A DNA stretch of 7,963 nt, taken from assembly GCA_023144675.1 (NCBI GenBank), contig JAGLFE010000507.1:1-7963 (forward strand), given 5' to 3'. Shown here one piece after another: positions 1 to 5,928 of this stretch. The translations under genes and the position numbers were made by a program. Origin of the DNA: Thiomargarita sp. (GTDB lineage: Bacteria > Pseudomonadota > Gammaproteobacteria > Beggiatoales > Beggiatoaceae). Each line of letters begins with the position of its first letter. Position 1 is the stretch's first letter. The notes under the pieces are model-generated. The model was not told where the DNA came from, ran no database searches, and saw only the letters and a program-made list of their open reading frames with translations.

Positions 1-7
1 AAAAAAC

Positions 8-74
8 AAAGTTATTGGCTTATTTTTGGAACAAAAACTTAATAAATTGATAACTTTTTCTATTATTTTTTTTC
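8..74 (+). terminator. Weak terminator-like fold for a gene left of the window
   Basis: AAAGTTAT at 8-15 can pair with ATAACTTT at 50-57. The long loop contains a second small hairpin, TTTTTG at 23-28 with CAAAAA at 32-37. A T-rich tract ending in eight Ts follows at about 55-74. This could end a transcript entering from the left. The stem is A/T-only apart from one G-C pair, and the loop is long, so in sequence this AT-rich it may be chance. Confidence 0.25.
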
Positions 75-182
75 AGTTTTGTCTAATATTGTTGGCAAGT
101 ACCTAAAACATTGATTTTAAACTGTTTCATAAAATATATTTTTTGTCAATGCGTAAGTCCTATGGATTTAATTTTATTTAAG

Positions 183-213
183 TTGCAAAAATATTGTTGC
201 AATCAGTTATAAA
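183..213 (+). promoter_or_regulatory. Candidate promoter of the restriction-modification operon with an overlapping 20-bp palindrome
   Basis: TTGCAA at 183-188 is a plausible -35 element and TATAAA at 208-213 a plausible -10, with a 19-bp spacer (18 if TTATAA at 207-212 is used). A near-perfect palindrome, TTGCAA-a-AATATT-g-TTGCAA, covers 183-202. Only the pair 189/196 fails to match, so it spans the -35 and most of the spacer. That is where a repressor site would sit. The rest of 1-245 is AT-rich, and I see no gene in it. No bound protein is known; an operator is inference from position and symmetry. Confidence 0.4.
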
Positions 214-245
214 TGGTTTTCTTATGAAAAAAAGAAGGAATTTAT

Positions 246-1340
246 ATGAAATATTTTGAAGAAATAAGAGATATTACAAAATCAATACCTACAACAATCG
301 TTGATTTTTCGCTAAACAGAAAAAGAACATCTCCCCCTACACAGGCATCTTCTAATTTCATTACCAATAAAGAACAAGGTGATTGGGCAGAGAATTTGAT
401 TTTTAGAGCAATTAATGAAACTTCTAAAAATTATGTTGTTGTAAAATATGGAAAATCAGATGACCTAATCGCAGGAGATGAGAGATTTGATCAATTTTAT
501 AATGAATTTCAAGATGAATTAGATACTATTGGGAAAAGACCTGATTTATTAGTGTTTAGAAAAGCTGATTATGATACTTCTCTTGGATATGATATAAGCA
601 AAATAAATCATACAAATATTGATAACTATGTAAAAAAAGCAATTGCTGGTTTAGAAATTCGTTCAAGTGCGTTTCTAATTGAAAAATATGAAGCTGAAAT
701 GCAAAAACGCTTTGAAATTCATTTGGAAAAAGCTCTTGAATTAAAAGAACAAATCATCTCAAATTATTCTAAGATTTTATCTAATCCAAAGAAGAGCGCA
801 TATCTTGACATATTAAACAATCTTAACAAGAATAATATTTCTGCTTTAAGTTTCAGACGACCAACCTGGCGAGCAACTCAAGAACTAAAAAAATTATCTT
901 CTTTATTTTCTGAATTAAAATCATCAATCGAAATTATTCAAAAAAGAGATTATTTAAGTATTACTCCAAAAGATGAAGATTTGAGAGTGGTTTTTAAATG
1001 GATTAAAGAGTTTAATGTCCCTCATTATTATTTTCAAGTATTTTTCGGTAAAGCATACGGTATTTCATTTAAAAATATTCTTTCGTTAATTACTGAACCT
1101 GATAAAGAAGGAGAATATTATGAAATAAGTCCAGATATTAAAAATCAAAATAAGACTACAATAAAAATAAATACACGAAAAACTGAACAAATAGCATATA
1201 AAGTTACCGAACCTGAACATAATAGCGTTAGAAGAGAAATGGGAAGAGGACGCTTGTTGTTTTATGTAAAATTTGAAAAAGGAACAGCTTATTTAAATAT
1301 TGAAAATTTAAAATCTCTTTTAAATATTGAGGATTTTTAA
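246..1340 (+). CDS. Type II restriction endonuclease, AccI-like family
   Basis: This 364-residue protein is a site-specific DNA endonuclease that would cut DNA not modified by the methyltransferase encoded next to it. The visible core fits the PD-(D/E)XK fold: a GDWAE helix segment at residues 45-49, RPDLLVF at 98-104 with acidic D100, and LEIRSS at 136-141 with E137. The usual ExK lysine is arginine (R139). Residues 145-180 are a charged, probably helical stretch. A conserved-looking block, KDEDL at 242-246 and VPHYYFQVFFGK at 258-269, resembles the C-terminal half of AccI-type enzymes. Length and order fit that family, whose founder recognises GTMKAC; I assign the family from memory, so specificity is tentative. 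The start is ATG 246 with AGAAGGA at 233-239, six bases upstream. The gene precedes its methyltransferase by one base. Arginine codons are mostly AGA (13 of 19), unlike metK, which suggests transfer. Confidence 0.85.
   Translation: MKYFEEIRDITKSIPTTIVDFSLNRKRTSPPTQASSNFITNKEQGDWAENLIFRAINETSKNYVVVKYGKSDDLIAGDERFDQFYNEFQDELDTIGKRPDLLVFRKADYDTSLGYDISKINHTNIDNYVKKAIAGLEIRSSAFLIEKYEAEMQKRFEIHLEKALELKEQIISNYSKILSNPKKSAYLDILNNLNKNNISALSFRRPTWRATQELKKLSSLFSELKSSIEIIQKRDYLSITPKDEDLRVVFKWIKEFNVPHYYFQVFFGKAYGISFKNILSLITEPDKEGEYYEISPDIKNQNKTTIKINTRKTEQIAYKVTEPEHNSVRREMGRGRLLFYVKFEKGTAYLNIENLKSLLNIEDF
1329..1332 (+). promoter_or_regulatory. Ribosome binding site that decides the methyltransferase start
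   Basis: GAGG at 1329-1332 lies nine bases before ATG 1342. It sits inside the last codons of the nuclease gene, whose stop is at 1338-1340. An in-frame TTG at 1327 would extend the protein by five residues, but it overlaps this site and has no ribosome binding site of its own. The overlap implies translational coupling of the two genes. Confidence 0.65.
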
Positions 1341-1341
1341 G

Positions 1342-2919
1342 ATGATTTTAGAGAAAGAATATATTAAAAATGTCAGCTTTGCACATCGTAAAAAATATGC
1401 CCAGTTTTTTACACCAGAACCAATAGCCCAAATAATGGTTGACTGGCTTTTAAAAACAAATGATATTTCGTCATTACTTGAACCTGCATTTGGACTTGGA
1501 ATTTTTACAAGAAAAGTATTAACCCAAAGAAATGACATTGCTATTACTGGCTTTGATATTGACAATATTATTTTTGAAACTGCGAAGAATAATTACCAAA
1601 ACCATTTAAATTTAGATTTACATCTTGAAGATTATCTATTTAACGATTGGAACAATAAATATGATACTATTGTTTGTAATCCACCATATTTAAAATTTCA
1701 CGATTACGAAAATAAGAAAACATTAACTGAAATAAAAAAAAGGTTAAATATTCAACTTAGTGGATTTACAAATATTTATACACTCTTTCTTTTAAAATCT
1801 ATTTATCAACTCAAAGATAAAGGACGAATAGCTTATCTTATCCCATCGGAATTTTTGAATTCTGATTATGGAAAATACGTTAAAGATTATTTATTAAAAT
1901 CAAATTTATTAAGACATATTTTTATTTTTGATTTTAGAGAAAATATTTTCGATAATGTTTTAACAACAAGTGCAATTTTGCTTCTCGCAAAAGATAAAAA
2001 TTATTCAGAAGTTAGTTTTTCAACAATTACCAATAGCAAAGAATTAGATAATATTTCTAAAATAATACAAAATTACCCCAATATTACTGGACAAATATCT
2101 TTAAAAAAGGAAGAAATAAATCCCAATATTAAGTGGAGAGTTTATTATCAAAAACAAAAAAGTAAGAATTATAAAAATCTTATTCCATTTAAAAATATCG
2201 CAAAAGTTGTTAGGGGAATTGCAACTGGAGCTAATGAATATTTTTCATTTAATCAAGAAAAAGCGACAAAATACAATATTGATAAATCAAATTTATTGCC
2301 CTGTATAATAAGGTCAAAAGATATTAAAAATCCTTTCTTTACAAATAAAAACTTCTCAACATTAAAAGTTAATAATGCTGATATTTTCTTATTTAATGGA
2401 ATGAAAAATCTAAATAATGAAGCTGTAATATCTTATATTAAACTTGGTGAAAAGAGAGAAATAAATAAAAAGTATCTAACTTCAAAACGAAATCCTTGGT
2501 ATTCTTTAGAAAATCGTCCACCATCTCCAATTTGGGTAGGAGTTTTTAATAGGTCAGGATTAAAGTTTGTTAGAAACGAAGCTGGAATATATAATTTAAC
2601 AACATTCCATTGTATTTATCCAGTAAACGGTTTGTTTAATGAGCTAAATATAGATTTATTGTTTGCATATTTATTGACAGATGTTGCACAACAACTATTT
2701 GATGACAACAGAAGAGAATATGGAGATGGTTTAAAAAAGTTTGAGCCAAATGATTTGAATAACGCTCTAATGTTAGATTTATCTAAATTGGATGAAATTT
2801 TGGAAAAGAAAATTATTGATTTATTTAAAATATATAGAAAATCGGCGTTGGAAAATAAAGCTAACGATAATTATATTATTGAAATAAATGAGATTCTAAT
2901 AAAGGAATATAAAGTATAA
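1342..2919 (+). CDS. N6-adenine DNA methyltransferase, gamma class, partner of the adjacent nuclease
   Basis: This enzyme transfers a methyl group from S-adenosylmethionine to adenine N6 in the recognition site and so protects host DNA from the neighbouring nuclease. From ATG 1342 it has 525 residues. Motif X-like sequence KKYAQFFTPEP is at 17-27, motif I LEPAFGLGIF (cofactor binding) at 46-55, FDID at 71-74 as motif II, and the catalytic NPPY of motif IV at 113-116. GRIAYLIPSEFL at 161-172 resembles the conserved strand region after it. The order X-I-IV followed by a long C-terminal recognition region (about 280-525) is the gamma class seen in TaqI- and Eco57I-type enzymes. I see no fused nuclease domain, so it is not a type IIG enzyme. 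Fourteen of 18 arginines are AGA or AGG. The family call is secure; the recognised sequence is not visible and GTMKAC is inferred only from the nuclease. Confidence 0.93.
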   Translation: MILEKEYIKNVSFAHRKKYAQFFTPEPIAQIMVDWLLKTNDISSLLEPAFGLGIFTRKVLTQRNDIAITGFDIDNIIFETAKNNYQNHLNLDLHLEDYLFNDWNNKYDTIVCNPPYLKFHDYENKKTLTEIKKRLNIQLSGFTNIYTLFLLKSIYQLKDKGRIAYLIPSEFLNSDYGKYVKDYLLKSNLLRHIFIFDFRENIFDNVLTTSAILLLAKDKNYSEVSFSTITNSKELDNISKIIQNYPNITGQISLKKEEINPNIKWRVYYQKQKSKNYKNLIPFKNIAKVVRGIATGANEYFSFNQEKATKYNIDKSNLLPCIIRSKDIKNPFFTNKNFSTLKVNNADIFLFNGMKNLNNEAVISYIKLGEKREINKKYLTSKRNPWYSLENRPPSPIWVGVFNRSGLKFVRNEAGIYNLTTFHCIYPVNGLFNELNIDLLFAYLLTDVAQQLFDDNRREYGDGLKKFEPNDLNNALMLDLSKLDEILEKKIIDLFKIYRKSALENKANDNYIIEINEILIKEYKV

Positions 2920-3064
2920 CAAATCGTTGCAGATAACATTTTTATATCACTCAGCTATCAAATTTAGTTAGTAGGTAATTACAAATTAGTTACTTATTTG
3001 AACATTACTAAATTTCATTACAAACTTGATGATATTTAATTCAACCTAATTATTATGAAAATAA
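2920..3064. other. Intergenic gap after the restriction-modification pair, with short repeats
   Basis: This gap separates the mobile-looking pair from the next chromosomal gene. It contains AAATTTAGT at 2960-2968 and its inverted copy ACTAAATTT at 3007-3015. ATTACAAA occurs at 2979-2986 and again at 3018-3025, and GTAATTAC at 2974-2981 is palindromic. I find no T-tailed hairpin to end the upstream operon and no clear promoter. Short A/T repeats of this kind often arise by chance at this base composition. Confidence 0.3.
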
Positions 3065-3616
3065 ATGAGAAATTTTTTTAAACGTTCATTACCGCATGTT
3101 TCTCATGTAAAATCACATCCAAGATTACAATTTCTTGGTAAGTTATTGCATGAACCAAGCTTATGGCATTGTAATCGGCGTTCTTTGGCTGGAGGTACTG
3201 CTGTTGGCTTATTTATTGCATTTATACCTTTTCCAATGCAAATGTTATTAGCAGCCACCGCCGCAATTTTATTTAAAGTTAATTTGCCATTATCTGTTAG
3301 TTTAGTTTGGGTAACTAATCCATTTACCATACCGCCTGTTTTTTATTTTAATTATAAATTAGGTACAATGTTACTTACTATACCTATAAAACCAATTGAG
3401 TTTGAACTATCTTATGAGTGGGTATTGCATTCATTAGGAAGTATTTGGCAACCTTTATTACTGGGTTGTGGAATAGTTGCGAGTTTAAGTGCTTTAATTG
3501 GCTATTTATTTATTAGTATATTATGGCGTTTACAAATCATCCGTTTATGGAAAAATAGACAAATGAGAATTAAGGAAAAATTATCAAGTAATAAAAAACA
3601 ACGTTTAAGAACTTAG
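3065..3616 (+). CDS. DUF2062 family inner-membrane protein
   Basis: This 183-residue membrane protein belongs to the DUF2062 family, common in proteobacteria and without an assigned function. The N-terminal segment RFL/LPH-like region (residues 1-40) leads to LWHCNRRSLAGG at 33-44. Hydrophobic stretches follow at about 42-70 (with the typical AVGLFIAFIPFPMQM), 75-104 (with the family hallmark WVTNPFTIPPVFY at 82-94) and 130-154. The tail from about 155 is strongly basic and probably cytoplasmic. ATG 3065 is the only reasonable start, because a TAA in the same frame lies immediately before it and the N-terminus aligns with the family from there. No Shine-Dalgarno sequence is visible upstream, so translation may be weak or rely on the A/T-rich leader. 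It reads in the same direction as modA, 41 bases upstream of it, so the two may be cotranscribed. Codon use resembles the host genes rather than the pair on its left. Confidence 0.9.
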   Translation: MRNFFKRSLPHVSHVKSHPRLQFLGKLLHEPSLWHCNRRSLAGGTAVGLFIAFIPFPMQMLLAATAAILFKVNLPLSVSLVWVTNPFTIPPVFYFNYKLGTMLLTIPIKPIEFELSYEWVLHSLGSIWQPLLLGCGIVASLSALIGYLFISILWRLQIIRLWKNRQMRIKEKLSSNKKQRLRT

Positions 3617-3657
3617 ATGAGTTTATGTAAAACCTAACTAAATAAGAGATTTGTAAG

Positions 3658-4404
3658 ATGAGAAAATTTATAATAAGTTTTATTTTGCTAAATACTATTA
3701 ATTTAACAACTGTTATAGCTAATGAAGCACGGATTGCAGTTGCCTCAAATTTTACTAATACCATAAAAGTTTTGGCTGAAAAATTTCAAATGCAACATGA
3801 TGGTAAATTAGTTTTAATTTTTGGTGGAACTGGTAAATTTTACGCCCAAATTTTGAATGGAGCTCCATTTGATGCTTTTTTTGCCGCTGATATACGTCGT
3901 CCAAAATTGCTGGAACAACAACAAATTGCGCTACCAAATAGTCGTTTTAGCTATGTAAAAGGTAAAATTGTATTATTTAGTCCTAAAATTAATTATGTTG
4001 ATGTAGCTGGAAATGTACTCAAACAACAAACTTATAATTATCTTGCAATTGCAAATCCTAAAACAGCTCCTTATGGTGAAGCCGCTAAACAGGTTTTAAT
4101 AAAATTAGGGCTTTGGGAAACTTTACGATTTAAAATTGTTCGTGGTGAAAATATCGGGCAAGCTTATCAATTTATTATGAGTGGAAATGCTGAATTGGGT
4201 TTTGTTGCGCTTTCACAAATTACGCAGGCTGGCATTAATATTAATGGCTCTTATTGGGAAGTACCTACTGATTTGTACCAACCTATTGTGCAACAAGCAG
4301 TATTACTTTCTCATAATCCAATAGCTAAAAAATTTGTAGAATTTATACAAACTACAGAAGAAGCTAAAGAAATTATTCAAAGTTTTGGTTATGAAATTCC
4401 TTAA
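3658..4404 (+). CDS. modA: Molybdate ABC transporter periplasmic substrate-binding protein
   Basis: This 248-residue protein should bind molybdate (or tungstate) in the periplasm and deliver it to a ModBC importer for molybdenum cofactor synthesis. Residues 1-21 form a signal peptide: basic start MRK, hydrophobic core, likely cleavage after VIA21. The mature part shows ASNFT at 29-33, FGGTGKFYAQI at 55-65, APFDAFFAAD at 69-78, TAPYGEAA at 136-143 and GENIGQAY at 163-170. These are the oxyanion-pocket segments of ModA. The pattern is closer to Azotobacter ModA2-type proteins (ANFT, GKFYAQI, APYG) than to E. coli ModA. AAGAGA at 3644-3649 lies eight bases before ATG 3658. The next gene is convergent, so modB and modC do not follow; the transporter membrane and ATPase subunits must be elsewhere, or this protein works without them. 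Six of seven arginines are CGN codons, like metK. Confidence 0.92.
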   Translation: MRKFIISFILLNTINLTTVIANEARIAVASNFTNTIKVLAEKFQMQHDGKLVLIFGGTGKFYAQILNGAPFDAFFAADIRRPKLLEQQQIALPNSRFSYVKGKIVLFSPKINYVDVAGNVLKQQTYNYLAIANPKTAPYGEAAKQVLIKLGLWETLRFKIVRGENIGQAYQFIMSGNAELGFVALSQITQAGININGSYWEVPTDLYQPIVQQAVLLSHNPIAKKFVEFIQTTEEAKEIIQSFGYEIP

Positions 4405-4433
4405 ATTTAGAATTTTTAGTAATTTTAAATAAT

Positions 4434-4491
4434 GTAGTGATTTTTCATAAAAACTTGTTGAGTATCAAATTCTTAACAAGTTTATCACTAC
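4434..4491. terminator. Long imperfect inverted repeat between convergent modA and glf, possible two-way terminator
   Basis: GTAGTGAT at 4434-4441 is repeated inverted as ATCACTAC at 4484-4491. Directly inside, AAACTTGTT at 4451-4459 pairs with AACAAGTTT at 4475-4483, extended by G4460-T4474 (wobble), A4461-T4473 and G4462-C4472. The result is a 12-bp inner stem with a nine-base loop (4463-4471), a nine-base bulge on the left side (4442-4450), and an 8-bp outer stem. Its place between two genes facing each other suits a bidirectional terminator. Neither side ends in a clean T-tract, so it could instead be a repeated palindromic element or an mRNA 3'-end stabiliser. Confidence 0.55.
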
Positions 4492-4522
4492 TTATATATA
4501 GGAATACCAAAAATTGACACTT

Positions 4523-5647
4523 TTACATAGCACTAATTTTTTCAAACAAATTCAATGCTCGTGCAACCGCTTGATCCATATTATAATATTGATAATCTGC
4601 CAATCGACCTGCAAATAAAACCCGCTCGTTTAATTTTTCCGCTTCTGTTGCATATTTTTTATATAAAATCCGATGCTCTTCTTTTGGAATAGGATAATAG
4701 GGCGTATTTTTTCCATATTCATGAATTTGCGGATATTCTTCTATATAACTGCTACCTATGGTTTGTTGCCCAGTTAAGTATTTAAACTCAGTAATGCGAG
4801 TATAATCATAATCATTAGGATAATTGATTGTAGCCACTGTTTGTTTATAATCTTGCTTGGTATGAAAAAACTTGAAATCTAAGCTACGATAAGGCAATTT
4901 ACCATATTGGTGTTGGAAAAATTCATCAATTGGACCAGTAAATACCATTTTTTCATATTGAATATCCGCCATAACTTCCTGATAAGAAGTATTTAACATT
5001 AATTTAATATTACGATGATTCAAAAGACGCTGAAATAAATGCGTATAACCAAGTTGAGGCAATCCTTGATAAGGGTCTTGAAAATAACGATTATCACGGC
5101 TAATATAAACTGGTACTCGTGCCGTAACAAAAGGAGCTAATTCTTCAGGTTTCAAATTCCATTGTTTTAAAGTGTAATTATGAAATACATTTTCATATAT
5201 ATAATTAGCTAAAAATTTTAAATCGTTACTTTTTGCTGTTTCCTTGATTTTTAAAATCGGTATTTTTACATTAAAACCGTAGTTTTCAACCAATTTTTTA
5301 GCTAATTTATCAGCATAAGGGGTTGGGAATAGAGCATATAATGAATTAAGATTAAATGGAATAGGAATTTGTTTACCATCAACTACACCTAAAACTTGAT
5401 GATGATAATGATACCAATCTGTGAACTGAGATAAATATTTCCATACTAGCTTCATATTAGTATGAAAAATATGTGGACCGTATTTATGTACCAATACTCC
5501 ATATTGATCATAATAATCATAGGCATTTCCAGCAATATGATTACGTTGTTCGACAATTAATACTTTTTTTTGTAATTGGGAAGCAAGTCTTTCCGCTAAT
5601 ACACTGCCAGTAAAACCTGCTCCTACAATTAACCAGTCAACTTTCAT
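4523..5647 (-). CDS. glf: UDP-galactopyranose mutase
   Basis: This 374-residue cytosolic flavoenzyme interconverts UDP-galactopyranose and UDP-galactofuranose, the donor for galactofuranose in lipopolysaccharide O-antigens or capsules. The FAD-binding dinucleotide motif VGAGFTG is at residues 8-14, with E33 ending the second strand (IVEQR) to hold the adenosine ribose. HKYGPHIFHT at 54-63 is the family signature near the flavin. W163 in YTLKQW (158-163), R177 in TARVPV and R284 in YTRITEF match the substrate-binding Trp and Arg residues of characterised mutases. GRLADYQYYNMDQA at 347-360 is the C-terminal signature with paired tyrosines. Length is normal for the bacterial enzyme. ATG at 5645-5647 follows AGGA (complement of 5655-5658) by seven bases. 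No glycosyltransferase or other polysaccharide gene lies in the window, so it appears alone here, convergent with modA and divergent from metK. Confidence 0.96.
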   Translation of the reverse strand: MKVDWLIVGAGFTGSVLAERLASQLQKKVLIVEQRNHIAGNAYDYYDQYGVLVHKYGPHIFHTNMKLVWKYLSQFTDWYHYHHQVLGVVDGKQIPIPFNLNSLYALFPTPYADKLAKKLVENYGFNVKIPILKIKETAKSNDLKFLANYIYENVFHNYTLKQWNLKPEELAPFVTARVPVYISRDNRYFQDPYQGLPQLGYTHLFQRLLNHRNIKLMLNTSYQEVMADIQYEKMVFTGPIDEFFQHQYGKLPYRSLDFKFFHTKQDYKQTVATINYPNDYDYTRITEFKYLTGQQTIGSSYIEEYPQIHEYGKNTPYYPIPKEEHRILYKKYATEAEKLNERVLFAGRLADYQYYNMDQAVARALNLFEKISAM

Positions 5648-5861
5648 TTATTTTTCCTAACAATTAAGTTTTTAATTTTTGCAAAAAATCAATTTTATTC
5701 AATCATCAAAAATATAGGCTTTTAAAGAAAAATATTATTATTTGCTAATATAAGAATATTATTTTTTTATAAATTATATAAAATTTTTTCTTTATTTTTA
5801 TACATTTAAAACGAATTCATTTTTCAGCATAATGGATTTTGAAATTAAATTATATTGATTA

Positions 5862-5870
5862 TGTTAAAAT
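5862..5870 (+). promoter_or_regulatory. Candidate extended -10 promoter element of metK
   Basis: TGTTAAAAT matches an extended -10 element (TG, one base, then TAAAAT). No -35 hexamer sits at the ideal distance; TTGAAA at 5839-5844 is 20 bases upstream of the hexamer, which is long. Transcription from here would start near 5877 and give a leader of about 50 bases. The remainder of the 281-bp divergent gap 5648-5928 is very A/T-rich. I could not call a convincing promoter for glf on the other strand. Confidence 0.35.
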
Positions 5871-5883
5871 ACTTGATTGAAAT

Positions 5884-5912
5884 AATAACCTAGATTATTT
5901 AAAAATAACCTA
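5884..5912 (+). repeat. Two direct AATAACCTA repeats 20 bp apart in the metK leader
   Basis: AATAACCTA occurs at 5884-5892 and again at 5904-5912, with starts exactly 20 bp apart (about two helical turns). They lie between the candidate -10 element and the metK ribosome binding site (AGAGA, 5918-5922). The spacing would suit a protein binding one face of DNA. They do not resemble the MetJ met box (AGACGTCT). Function is unproven. Confidence 0.5.
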
Positions 5913-5928
5913 TATTTAGAGAATATTT

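Noticed and set aside
1..106. Open frames entering from the left edge, such as one ending at TAA 40-42 and one at TAA 104-106
   Set aside because: They are too short to recognise, three frames are equally open for a while, and none shows a familiar motif. One may be the end of an upstream gene, but I cannot support it.
224..259. Eleven-codon frame ATG 224 overlapping the nuclease start, as a leader peptide
   Set aside because: It has no ribosome binding site and consists of A-rich codons common by chance here.
246..1340. HincII-type nuclease (GTYRAC)
   Set aside because: R.HincII is much shorter, about 258 residues, and the visible motif blocks fit the AccI-like family better. GTYRAC sites also occur in the window.
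1327..1341. TTG at 1327 as the methyltransferase start (530 residues)
   Set aside because: ATG at 1342 has a GAGG nine bases upstream and gives a normal N-terminus. The TTG overlaps that ribosome binding site and has none of its own.
246..2919. A larger or novel defence system such as BREX, DISARM or a type IIG fusion
   Set aside because: Only a nuclease and a methyltransferase are present, each complete and separate. No helicase, PglZ or specificity subunit is encoded, so a standard type II pair explains the locus.
3055..3081. Eight-codon frame overlapping the DUF2062 start
   Set aside because: It is low-complexity sequence without a ribosome binding site. I keep it only as a remark in the findings.
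5648..5928. SAM riboswitch in the metK leader
   Set aside because: No conserved GC-rich riboswitch core or pseudoknot pattern is visible, only A/T-rich sequence and the two direct repeats.
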